From contig NZ_SGIT01000001.1 of assembly GCF_004208525.1 (NCBI RefSeq), forward strand, positions 496,001 to 560,000: DNA of 64,000 nucleotides, in the 5' to 3' direction. This stretch comes from Sphingobacterium corticibacterium. Its GTDB lineage: Bacteria; Bacteroidota; Bacteroidia; Sphingobacteriales; Sphingobacteriaceae. Below the pieces are notes generated by a model. That model was not told where the DNA came from. It searched no databases and worked only from the letters and a program-made list of their open reading frames with translations. Made by a program: the position numbers and the translations under genes. Positions 46,305 to 54,587 of the stretch are shown here, in pieces (within the stretch, counting starts at the first letter, position 1; the number at the start of each line of letters is the position of its first letter).

Positions 46305-48137
46305 ATGGAGTTCAGAAAAGATATTCAGGGGCTAAGGGCTATAGCGGTACTTTTTGTATTCGTATTTCACTTATCACATTCATTCCTGCCGGGAGGCTTC
46401 ATAGGTGTGGATATATTTTTTGTGATCTCAGGTTACTTGATATCGAAAATTATCATTTCAAAAGTAGCCACACAGGATTTTAACCTGTTGGATTTCTACA
46501 TTGGACGGATTAAGCGAATTGTTCCAGCCTATTTCTTTTTACTGATTGTGGTGTGGATAGCTTATTTCTTTATCTATCTAAATGCGGATACGGGAAGATT
46601 TAAATTATCCCATTTTTGGGCAATGCTTTTTAACTCCAATTATTATTTTGCCGGCGCTGACAATTATTTTGGGGCATCAAGTAATGAAAATCCGCTATTG
46701 CATACCTGGACGTTAGGCATCGAGATGCAATTTTATCTATTCTTGCCGTTAATTCTTTTTATTCGTCATAAAAAGGTTTTAGCGGTTTTATTAATTGCTT
46801 TTATTGTTGCTCTTTTTTCGTATAGTTCATATCAAATATTCTTCGAGGGGAATAAATCAACGATGTACTTTTCGTTGTTAGCACGGACACCTGAATTTCT
46901 GATAGGTGTCCTTATATCCGTATTAAATATCGAGAAGAAGAGTTTTTTTGTTAATAATTCTTTTGTTTTGAGTGTGCTGGGGTGTGTTGGCTTATTGATT
47001 TCGGTGATGTTTTATCAGGATATTTCTCCTTTCCCAGGAGTACTGGCCATTCTCCCTTGCATTTCTACCGCTATTTTGTTAGCCGTGCCTTCCAGTAGGG
47101 TTAATAGGATATTGTCACACAAAGCATTAACATACATAGGTGAAATATCCTACTCAGTTTATTTATGGCACTGGCCGATCATAGCGTTTTTCAGATACTA
47201 TCATAATCGGTACGATTTAACTTTTGTAGAACTATTTGTAATCGTCATACTCACTATTATTACATCAATAGGTTCCTATTATTTGATAGAGAGGCCGCTT
47301 CGATCTTCAGGGAAACTTAAATTTTATCTTCCTCTTACTTTAATGGCAGGAATCAACGTTTTAATGATATACTTTATTACGCCGTTGAAGTTTTCGTATT
47401 CCCGAATTCCTTTAGAATATATTTTCCCAACCTTCGGGAAAGACTCTCACAGCAATACATTTAAGAGCGTTGGTTTGTACGGGGACACGGCTTATGCAGA
47501 GAAGAGAATTTTGCTTATAGGGGACAGTCACGCGCTGACTTTTGTACCGTATTTGGACACGTTAGGGAAAAAAGAATCTCTTTTATTCAGAGCAATAACA
47601 AACGATAAATATCCAGCACTTCCGGGACTCTCTAAGAAAGAAATTTCAGAAGGTGATAGATTCGCTATATACAAACAGCTGGAACTATATATTGATAATG
47701 AAGTCGATTCGGCAGATGTCATCATTGTATGTTTTGCTGGCAAAGGAACGAATCTATATCCAACCATAGAAGGACTTTTGACTAGGTTAAAAAAGAATCA
47801 GAAAATTTTATTTATCTCAGATTATCCCACTCTGAATATAAATCCGGTAAGAATAAATCGAAGCCACGTCAAAGACAAGACAAAAAATTTTGATTATATC
47901 AAAACATATACTGCTTTAGATAAGAGGATTCATAAGCTGATTCAGGATAACAAGAATGCCAATATGATAGATTTTTCCGCCTACCAGTCTTTTTTTGACG
48001 ATGCACCGTTCTATAACGATACACTTATTTACTATGACGGAGGACACTTGAACTATTGGGGTTCGGTAAAATATGAGGAGGCTACCGGAAAGGAATTTAT
48101 GAAATCTTTGAACTGGGCATTGGAAGACAAAGATTAA
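46305..48137 (+). CDS. O-acyltransferase (acyltransferase-3 plus SGNH domains, OafA-like)
   Basis: 610 residues. The N-terminal part (about 1-340) is an acyltransferase-3 membrane domain of about ten helices, opening with the typical YRxDIQGLRAIAVL-like FRKDIQGLRAIAVL and GGFIGVDIFFVISGYLI; LHTWTLGIEMQFYLFLPL carries the second motif. The C-terminal part (about 400-605) is a periplasmic SGNH esterase-type domain with LIGDSHAL (nucleophile Ser) and the His in GGHLNYWG. This design is that of OafA O-antigen O-acetyltransferases, which modify a sugar on the periplasmic side. It implies acetylation of the locus product. Confidence 0.92.
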   Translation: MEFRKDIQGLRAIAVLFVFVFHLSHSFLPGGFIGVDIFFVISGYLISKIIISKVATQDFNLLDFYIGRIKRIVPAYFFLLIVVWIAYFFIYLNADTGRFKLSHFWAMLFNSNYYFAGADNYFGASSNENPLLHTWTLGIEMQFYLFLPLILFIRHKKVLAVLLIAFIVALFSYSSYQIFFEGNKSTMYFSLLARTPEFLIGVLISVLNIEKKSFFVNNSFVLSVLGCVGLLISVMFYQDISPFPGVLAILPCISTAILLAVPSSRVNRILSHKALTYIGEISYSVYLWHWPIIAFFRYYHNRYDLTFVELFVIVILTIITSIGSYYLIERPLRSSGKLKFYLPLTLMAGINVLMIYFITPLKFSYSRIPLEYIFPTFGKDSHSNTFKSVGLYGDTAYAEKRILLIGDSHALTFVPYLDTLGKKESLLFRAITNDKYPALPGLSKKEISEGDRFAIYKQLELYIDNEVDSADVIIVCFAGKGTNLYPTIEGLLTRLKKNQKILFISDYPTLNINPVRINRSHVKDKTKNFDYIKTYTALDKRIHKLIQDNKNANMIDFSAYQSFFDDAPFYNDTLIYYDGGHLNYWGSVKYEEATGKEFMKSLNWALEDKD

Positions 48138-48170
48138 TAAAATGAGTGTCAAATTTTGGAAATAATCTGA

Positions 48171-48875
48171 ATGAAAGTATATGCGATAATACCGGCACGG
48201 TCCGGCTCAAAAGGATTTAAAGACAAGAATATTCAATTAATAGGTGGCAAACCTTTAATAGCCTATTCTATAGCCTTTGCAAAACAATTGGGCTGCGACA
48301 GAGTGATTTGTTCTACGGATAGTGTGGAATACAAACAAATTGCGGAAAAATATGGCGCGGAAGTTCCATTTTTAAGGAGTGCATTTGCTGCAACAGATAC
48401 CGCGATGGAACAGGATATTCTGTTAGACCTGTATCATAAGTTTGAAAAATATGATATTGAACAACCGGATATTATTGTTTGGCTAAGACCCACTTTTGTT
48501 TTCAGAGACTTAGCATTGATTAAAAAAGGCATCAACTATTTGATGGAACACCCTGAAATCACTGCCGTTCGAACTGTCTGTGATACGGAAGCCCGGCTTT
48601 ATGATATAAAAGAAGGAAATCTGGTGCCTTGTTTTGATGATCATGGAAAATCCATGATTAGGCGTCAGGATATTGGAAAGCGTTTTAAAGTATTCAGTAC
48701 GGATATTTTCAGATTTGGTAAGGATAAACTGCACGAGGATTTTATTGGCAGAAATGTACATGGTCTGGAAACAAACAAGATCTGTGGGTTAGATATTGAT
48801 GATGAGATTGATTTTGAGATTGTAAAATATCTGGTTGAGTCTGAAATGGATGAGGTCCAACAATTTTTATGCTGA
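48171..48875 (+). CDS. CMP-nonulosonate (sialic-acid-type) synthetase, NeuA-like
   Basis: 234 residues. The nucleotide-binding start IIPARSGSKGFKDKNI (about 5-20) is the cytidylyltransferase motif; ICSTDSVEY (about 45), WLRPTFVFRD (about 105) and CGLDIDDEIDFEIV (metal-binding Asp pair, about 205-218) match NeuA/KdsB-type enzymes and fit NeuA better than KdsB. The enzyme activates a nine-carbon acid with CTP. It is followed by a phosphatase-like gene and by a NeuB-domain gene, so these three form a nonulosonate module. Whether the acid is Neu5Ac, Kdn, legionaminic or pseudaminic acid is not clear. Confidence 0.9.
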   Translation: MKVYAIIPARSGSKGFKDKNIQLIGGKPLIAYSIAFAKQLGCDRVICSTDSVEYKQIAEKYGAEVPFLRSAFAATDTAMEQDILLDLYHKFEKYDIEQPDIIVWLRPTFVFRDLALIKKGINYLMEHPEITAVRTVCDTEARLYDIKEGNLVPCFDDHGKSMIRRQDIGKRFKVFSTDIFRFGKDKLHEDFIGRNVHGLETNKICGLDIDDEIDFEIVKYLVESEMDEVQQFLC

Positions 48876-49555
48876 TGACCGTTTGTGAAAAGATAAAGCA
48901 TTTAATTCAAGCGAACCTATTAGACATTTTATCGCTTAGAGTTACCAAGATGCTGAAGGAGGATAATAGTTATGTTTCTAAAGGCGACTTGTTGTGTGAG
49001 TCCTTGATAAAAGACTGTATCCGTACGGAATTTCCGGGGTACGCATTGATTTCCGAGGAATCTCCCGAAGATAATATGAAAGCCTTTGAAGCAGATAAGA
49101 TTATCATCTTGGATCCGATAGACGGAACAGAAAATTTTGTTTCGGGCTTGAAAGAATGGGGAGTGGCTGTATGTGTGTATGAACATGGGAAGCATGTGGA
49201 GTCGATGTTGGCACTACCGGAACTTGATCTCTATATGAAGACTGGAGATCAAGTTCCGCGATTTGAGTCGCGTATAGCGGGCATATCATCGAGCTTAACA
49301 AAAGAAGACATACTTAAACTGGAGGACGGTTTTGAGTACCGTATCATTGGTTGTTGTGTGTATAATATGTACAACGTGGTATCGGGGGCATTCTATTCAT
49401 TCGAAAACCCTAAAGGTGCTAAAGTATGGGATATCATTCCGGGGTTAAATTTAGCCTTGGAGCATCATTTGAAAGTAACCGTAAATAATAAATCGTATCA
49501 TGGAGAATTGCTTAGACCAGATCAAAAATATATTTTCCGAGTCGAACAAAACTAA
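48869..49555 (+). CDS. Inositol-monophosphatase-fold phosphatase in the nonulosonate module
   Basis: 228 residues, shorter than the usual 250-270. Metal-binding motifs of the IMPase superfamily are present: ISEESPED (Glu-Glu, about 52-58), ILDPIDGTENFVSG (about 75-88) and KVWDIIPGLNLALEH (about 188-200). The GSAA-type motif just before is replaced by GCCVYNMYNVVSG. Active metal residues look complete, so it is likely a Mg2+-dependent phosphatase. It overlaps the neuA-like gene by 7 bases and is itself overlapped 56 bases by the fusion gene, so it is closely tied to nonulosonate synthesis. Dephosphorylating a nonulosonate-9-phosphate is a hypothesis. Confidence 0.82.
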   Translation: MLMTVCEKIKHLIQANLLDILSLRVTKMLKEDNSYVSKGDLLCESLIKDCIRTEFPGYALISEESPEDNMKAFEADKIIILDPIDGTENFVSGLKEWGVAVCVYEHGKHVESMLALPELDLYMKTGDQVPRFESRIAGISSSLTKEDILKLEDGFEYRIIGCCVYNMYNVVSGAFYSFENPKGAKVWDIIPGLNLALEHHLKVTVNNKSYHGELLRPDQKYIFRVEQN

Positions 49556-51068
49556 AGTTGCAATAGTTGGAAAAGGCTCTTCTTTGAGCCAAATCCAATT
49601 GGAGCGATTAAAGGAAGACTACTATATCATTGCATTAAATGATACGGAGGTTTTTTTGAAACCTGATATGACGGTGTTTTATAGAACTGATCTCTTGTCT
49701 TCTCTTGCTGCTCAGGGTTTCCGGTCGGATTGGTATCTTGCTCCGCGGGAATTGAATGTGCCGCAGAAAAAACATTTGGCGGTTTCCTACTTTCCAATGG
49801 ATCAAGAAGGGTTGGAGCGTATATATGCCTATTTTTATGCGGAAGACTTCTTTATTTTAGACTTTACCCTATTGTCAGCAATTAAGTTGGCCATGATATT
49901 TCAGCAGGTAAAGAAGGTTGCTTTGGATATTGTCTTTTTAGGTTTTGATTTTTACATCGCCTCTGTTCGTGCGGATGATATGCAAGGATTGGAATACCGT
50001 AATGCACATTTAAGGACGCAAGAATCTATATATATTACCTTAATTAGAGAACTGCAAAGCAAAAATGCCTTGCTCAATTTCCAACATATCGGTGCTAAAA
50101 AATACAGTACTAAGACGGTAGAAGATTTTAACAAAGAGCTTGACAAGTATATTTTCAATGGTAGCTTGCCAAGTAATTCACAGCTTTATCAGAATTTGCT
50201 AAAATCGCTGGACGAGACAAATAAAGTAATCGTGGTCGCGGAATTTACCAACAACCATGTTGGAGACCGCAATCGGCTGTTGAAGATGATCGAGCTAGCT
50301 GCGGAGAGCGGGGCGGATATGATTAAGGTGCAGAAACGTGATGTCGGAACATTTTATACCGAGCAGGAGCTTGATTCGCCTTATAGCTCGCCATTCGGAA
50401 CGACATTGCGGGAATATAGATCTGCAGTCGAATTGGATGACGAACTATTTACATTATTGGATGCAGAGTGCCGTAAGCGAAATATCCCCTGGTTTGCTTC
50501 GGCCTTGGATTGGAACTCCTACCTGTATTTGCAAAAGTTTGATTGTCCAATGATAAAATTACCTTCTACCATTTCTGAACATAAAAATTATCTGCGAAAA
50601 GTAGCCGACAATTTCAAAGGAGAACTTGTCATATCCACAGGCTTTACGGATCAGTCTTATGAAAACTTTGTGTTACAGCATCTAATACGTGACAAAAAAC
50701 TCTTTTTGTTACAATGTACCTCATCCTATCCGACACCGCCTGAAGGGTGCCAAATAGCAGTAGTGCGGCATTACGAACAGCTAAGGGAGCGGTATCCGAA
50801 TATTGTTCCGGGCTACTCCTCACACGATTTGGGCAGTTTGGGATGTATGATGGCGATTGCAGCAGGAGCGAGAATGGTGGAAAAACATGTGAAATTGGGT
50901 GATTTAGAATGGGTACATTTTGACTCTGTAGCCATTGATCTATACAACAATCAATTTAAAAACTTTGTAAACGACATCCGTAAAGCCGAAGTTATGTGCG
51001 GAACGCGAAATAAAAAAGTGTATACGTTCGAGCATCATAAATACCAGGTAAACGATAACGTAAACTAA
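49500..51068 (+). CDS. Fusion: GT42-like sialyltransferase-type domain plus NeuB nonulosonate synthase domain
   Basis: 522 residues starting at ATG 49500, 56 bases inside the previous gene; no other ATG precedes the first domain's motif. Domain 1 (about 17-200) has KVAIVGKGSSLSQIQLERL and, near residue 145, IVFLGFDFY. These look like the donor-site motif (GNGPSL) and the SGIDFY motif of GT42 sialyltransferases such as Cst-II; a DUF115-like identity is possible. Domain 2 (about 240-510) is a NeuB TIM barrel: VVAEFTNNHVGD, SGADMIKVQKRD, LPSTISEHKNYLRK, LLQCTSSYPTPP, GYSSHDLGSLGC and MVEKHVKLGD. The usual C-terminal SAF (antifreeze-like) domain is absent. The NeuB part condenses PEP with a hexosamine or hexose. 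Confidence 0.82.
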   Translation: MENCLDQIKNIFSESNKTKVAIVGKGSSLSQIQLERLKEDYYIIALNDTEVFLKPDMTVFYRTDLLSSLAAQGFRSDWYLAPRELNVPQKKHLAVSYFPMDQEGLERIYAYFYAEDFFILDFTLLSAIKLAMIFQQVKKVALDIVFLGFDFYIASVRADDMQGLEYRNAHLRTQESIYITLIRELQSKNALLNFQHIGAKKYSTKTVEDFNKELDKYIFNGSLPSNSQLYQNLLKSLDETNKVIVVAEFTNNHVGDRNRLLKMIELAAESGADMIKVQKRDVGTFYTEQELDSPYSSPFGTTLREYRSAVELDDELFTLLDAECRKRNIPWFASALDWNSYLYLQKFDCPMIKLPSTISEHKNYLRKVADNFKGELVISTGFTDQSYENFVLQHLIRDKKLFLLQCTSSYPTPPEGCQIAVVRHYEQLRERYPNIVPGYSSHDLGSLGCMMAIAAGARMVEKHVKLGDLEWVHFDSVAIDLYNNQFKNFVNDIRKAEVMCGTRNKKVYTFEHHKYQVNDNVN

Positions 51069-51826
51069 TGGATCTATTGAAACGCATTCTTAACAGGTTG
51101 AAGTACGATATCCAGCGATTTTGGCATCGAAGGGATTACGAATGTCGTATTCTTATTCCTTTTGACGAAAATTGGTTTAAGGGTAAAAGAGTGGCTTTGG
51201 TTGGAGGTGCCGATTCGGTCTTGAAAGAAAAATTGGGAGCATACATCGATGGATTTGATGTCGTGGTACGCATTAATAGAGGAGTCGAAGTCTTGGATAA
51301 ACAAAAGGATTATGTCGGCAGTAGAACAGATTTTTTGTTTCATCTTTTTCAGGAAGGGGATCTACCGGGAGATAGCCCCGTAACACCGAAATTATGGGAG
51401 GAAAAGAACGTTGGGGTAGTTGTGTTTTCCCTAAATGTATTTCGTTCATCTTACGGTTTTTTTACGGTCAAAAAAGTAGTCGAAAGGACGAAAAAGAAAT
51501 TTAGGTTTGCGCAGGTGGTTCCTGAGCATTACAAGGCTAATGCAGAAGTCTTACATCCTTTTCCACCGACCACGGGCTTTGTAGCTATTAATACTATTAT
51601 GCAGTGTATGCCAGAAGAATTGTATTTGACAGGCATTACTTTCTTTAAAACGGCGCATAACGCGGCATATAGATCCGGTGATTTGACGTATTATCAGGAT
51701 CTATTCCGTAATAATGGTATCCACAATCCGGAATTGGAGTACCGGCATGTTAAGAATCTGTATTTAAGTTATCCGGATGTTCTTGTGCCGGATAATACAT
51801 TACGGGAAATTTTTGAGACAAATTAA
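51068..51826 (+). CDS. GT29-like (eukaryotic-type) sialyltransferase candidate
   Basis: 252 residues; its ATG shares one base with the upstream stop. Segments match the sialylmotifs of GT29: an L-like motif KRVALVGGADSVLKEKLG then FDVVVRINRG (about 39-73), an S-like motif FPPTTGFVAINTIMQCM followed by LYLTGITFF (about 164-192), and a His-bearing VS-like end in ELEYRHVKNLY (about 222-232). There is no signal anchor, so it works on the cytoplasmic side. GT29 enzymes transfer sialic acid from its CMP form. The neighbour genes make a CMP-nonulosonate and support the call. Such proteins are rare in bacteria, and the match is by motif only. Confidence 0.75.
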   Translation: MDLLKRILNRLKYDIQRFWHRRDYECRILIPFDENWFKGKRVALVGGADSVLKEKLGAYIDGFDVVVRINRGVEVLDKQKDYVGSRTDFLFHLFQEGDLPGDSPVTPKLWEEKNVGVVVFSLNVFRSSYGFFTVKKVVERTKKKFRFAQVVPEHYKANAEVLHPFPPTTGFVAINTIMQCMPEELYLTGITFFKTAHNAAYRSGDLTYYQDLFRNNGIHNPELEYRHVKNLYLSYPDVLVPDNTLREIFETN

Positions 51827-51842
51827 AAGCTTCTGAAAGAAA

Positions 51843-52745
51843 ATGGGAAGGATAAATTTAATTTACTGGGATAAAAATAACTTTGGAGACGCTTTAAATC
51901 CGCTCCTGATAGAAGAGTTTTCCGTAGTTGGAGCAGTGCAACATAAAGATATTGAGTTGTCTTTAAAAAAACGTCTTTCGATTTTTGCGAAAAGTATATT
52001 GCTATTCAGATATAAGGATTTGGGAAAGCTGATTTTCCCATGGCAACATACGCTTGTGGCTATTGGTTCAACTATTCACTGGGGCAATAAACGATCCAGT
52101 ATATGGGGAGCAGGTTATATGAACCATTTTAATCGATTTAAAGGCGGACGTGTATATGCTGTACGAGGGAAACTCACAGATCGTAAGCTTCAAGAAGAGG
52201 GTTTTAGACCCTGTGGTGTATATGGTGATCCTGCACTATTGTTGCCTTTATGGATTGCTCCTCAGAGCACAGCCAAGAAATACAGGTTGGGCATAGTTCC
52301 TCACTGGACGGAGGTAGATGAATTCAAGTCACTGTATGGACACTGTTGTAAAATTATAGACAGCCGAACAAAAGATATTTACAAGATTGTGCATGCGATT
52401 TGTGAGTGCGATTATATATTATCTACCTCCTTGCATGGTCTGATAGTAGCGCATGCGTATAAAGTGCCTGCTCTATGGATAAAAAAGGGGGATATTGAAA
52501 CAGACGGCTTTAAATTTTGGGATTATTTTTCATCGGTTGATATTCCACGTTACGACGGGTTTACGAATATCCAAGAATTATTGGATAATGAACGAAATTG
52601 GTTAGCACTATTTGAACGGCATACTGATAAAGCTTTTATACAAAATAACCTGGCTAAAATACAGGCTGATTTGCTCCGCGCCGCTCCTTTTCCCATTAAA
52701 GAAAAGTATCTGAAAAAAGAAGAGAAAATGGGGCAAGTGCTATAA
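51843..52745 (+). CDS. Polysaccharide pyruvyltransferase-family protein
   Basis: 300 residues. CsaB/PssM-family landmarks: NFGDALNPLL near the start (about 12-21), SIWGAGYMNHF (about 86), YAVRGKLTDRKLQ (about 103), YGDPALLLP (about 125), RLGIVPHW (about 145) and the strongly conserved STSLHGLIVAHAYKVPALW (about 195-213). These enzymes add pyruvate ketals from PEP, or in some relatives act as glycosyltransferases. In this locus it most likely decorates a sugar of the repeat unit with a charged ketal. It sits 16 bases downstream of the GT29-like gene and shares orientation. Confidence 0.88.
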   Translation: MGRINLIYWDKNNFGDALNPLLIEEFSVVGAVQHKDIELSLKKRLSIFAKSILLFRYKDLGKLIFPWQHTLVAIGSTIHWGNKRSSIWGAGYMNHFNRFKGGRVYAVRGKLTDRKLQEEGFRPCGVYGDPALLLPLWIAPQSTAKKYRLGIVPHWTEVDEFKSLYGHCCKIIDSRTKDIYKIVHAICECDYILSTSLHGLIVAHAYKVPALWIKKGDIETDGFKFWDYFSSVDIPRYDGFTNIQELLDNERNWLALFERHTDKAFIQNNLAKIQADLLRAAPFPIKEKYLKKEEKMGQVL

Positions 52746-52772
52746 GAATCGGGATACTTTAAATTTAATTAC

Positions 52773-54560
52773 GTGAAAGCATTTTTTAAAGAAAATTTCA
52801 AAACGCTGTATTTCTTTTACCAATACTTGGGATATAGGATGTTTTTACTCCTTTTCTTCAGTTTTCTGATGGTGTTGATGGATAGTGTCGGGCTGGCTAT
52901 GTTTTTACCTTTGTTGCAGGTGGCAGATGAAGGAGCAGCAATTGGAAAAGAAAATGATAAGGTTGGATATTATATCAGCCAGTTGTTTGATATGTTACAT
53001 CTTGACCTCAATGTTTATACTATGTTGGTACTAATTGTCATCTTGTTTTCTGCGAAAGCACTTTTCGCGTACTACGCATCGAAGTATTCAGTCATCAATC
53101 AGCAGTTATTTGCTAAAGGACTTCGGCTTAGACTGGCCGATGGCCTTAGAGATATGGCATATAAAGATTTTGTTACTGCAGATATAGGAAGAACGCAAAA
53201 CTCACTGATAGGTGAAGCTTGGCAGGTGGTAAATGCCTGTAGTCTATATCTTTCCGCTATCAAAAACGGTATGTTTATTTTGGTGTATCTTGGTTTTGCC
53301 TTTTTCTTTGATTGGAAGTTTTCCATACTGGTGGCATTGGGAGGAGGGCTGTCAAATTTGTTTTACAAGAGATATTATACAAAGACTGAGAAGCTATCCC
53401 GTAATATTACGCAAAATAACCATAGATATAGTGGTATAGTGGTTGAAGTAGTTAACCATTATAAATACCTTAAGGCAACTGGTCGTAATTATCTTTTTTT
53501 CAACCGTCTGAAAGATGAATTGGATCGGCTGATAAAAAACAACATTGATGTAGGAATCTTAGGTGCTCGATTAAGTGCCGTACGAGAACCTATGACGATA
53601 CTGGTAATATGCGTGGTGATTATGGTGCATACAGCTATATTTCAATCGCCCTTATCTGCAATCATGATTATCTTACTGTTATTTTATCGGATCATGCAAA
53701 AGGTGATGGATATCCAGACATGTTGGAATAGCTATTTGTCAGGCGTGGGTACTATTGAGAATATGCAAGATTTTCAGTCTTATCTGGATCAACATCGGGA
53801 GGTGTACAGCGGAATTCAGCCCCTTCAGCGTATCGATTCCATCGAGTTGAAAAATATCCAATTGTTTTACCAGAATTATAAGGCACTAAACAATATTAGT
53901 TTGCACATTGAGAAAAATCAATCGATAGCTTTTGTCGGAGAATCAGGGTCTGGTAAGACCAGTTTGATCAACCTGATCAGTACCTTAATTCCCTTTGACG
54001 AAGGTGCGTTTTTAGTCAATGGAAAGGGTATAGAGCTATTTTCCAATGTAGAATACAAAAGTAAAATAGGCTATATCGCACAAGAACCGACTATATTCAA
54101 TGCCGATATTTTTGACAATGTTACTTTTTGGGCGGAAAGAACGGATGAAAATTTGCAAAAGTTCGAAGAAGTTATCGAGATGAGCAGTATGAAAAATTTT
54201 CTCGAATCTTTAGCGGAAAAAGAAAAGACATTATTAGGGAATAATGGTATAAATATTTCAGGCGGTCAAAAACAACGTATTTCTATTGCTAGGGAACTGT
54301 ATAGAGATGTGGAAGTACTTATTATGGATGAAGCTACATCAGCATTAGATTCTGCTACGGAGCATTTGGTCAAGGAGAGCATTGAATCCCTCAAAGGAAA
54401 AGTTACCATTATTTCTATCGCCCATCGCTTATCTACGATTCAGCATGCAGATAGAATCTATCTGATGGAACAGGGGGGGATCGTAGCAGAAGGAGATTTT
54501 GAGGAATTAAAGCAAAAATCAACTTACTTTAGAAATCTCACAGTGTTGCAAGGAATGTAA
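52773..54560 (+). CDS. ABC-type lipid-linked oligosaccharide flippase (PglK/MsbA-like)
   Basis: 595 residues starting with GTG. The N-terminal half has six membrane helices (about 15-315), the C-terminal half is an ABC ATPase: Walker A FVGESGSGKTS (about 386-396), Q-loop GYIAQEPTIF, signature NISGGQKQRISIA (about 493-505), Walker B VLIMDEATSALDS (about 514-526) and the His-switch SIAHRLST. As a half-transporter with fused domains it forms a homodimer. No Wzx-type flippase is seen in the window, so this protein is the probable carrier of the undecaprenyl-linked product to the periplasm, as PglK does in protein glycosylation. Confidence 0.9.
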   Translation: MKAFFKENFKTLYFFYQYLGYRMFLLLFFSFLMVLMDSVGLAMFLPLLQVADEGAAIGKENDKVGYYISQLFDMLHLDLNVYTMLVLIVILFSAKALFAYYASKYSVINQQLFAKGLRLRLADGLRDMAYKDFVTADIGRTQNSLIGEAWQVVNACSLYLSAIKNGMFILVYLGFAFFFDWKFSILVALGGGLSNLFYKRYYTKTEKLSRNITQNNHRYSGIVVEVVNHYKYLKATGRNYLFFNRLKDELDRLIKNNIDVGILGARLSAVREPMTILVICVVIMVHTAIFQSPLSAIMIILLLFYRIMQKVMDIQTCWNSYLSGVGTIENMQDFQSYLDQHREVYSGIQPLQRIDSIELKNIQLFYQNYKALNNISLHIEKNQSIAFVGESGSGKTSLINLISTLIPFDEGAFLVNGKGIELFSNVEYKSKIGYIAQEPTIFNADIFDNVTFWAERTDENLQKFEEVIEMSSMKNFLESLAEKEKTLLGNNGINISGGQKQRISIARELYRDVEVLIMDEATSALDSATEHLVKESIESLKGKVTIISIAHRLSTIQHADRIYLMEQGGIVAEGDFEELKQKSTYFRNLTVLQGM

Positions 54561-54587
54561 GATATAAAAAAGGGAAATATAGGTTTC

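Noticed and set aside
48171..48875. KdsB (CMP-Kdo synthetase) as identity of the cytidylyltransferase
   Set aside because: The motifs (IPARSGSKG, LRPTFVFRD, DIDDEIDFEI) fit NeuA-type enzymes better, and a NeuB-domain gene is adjacent.
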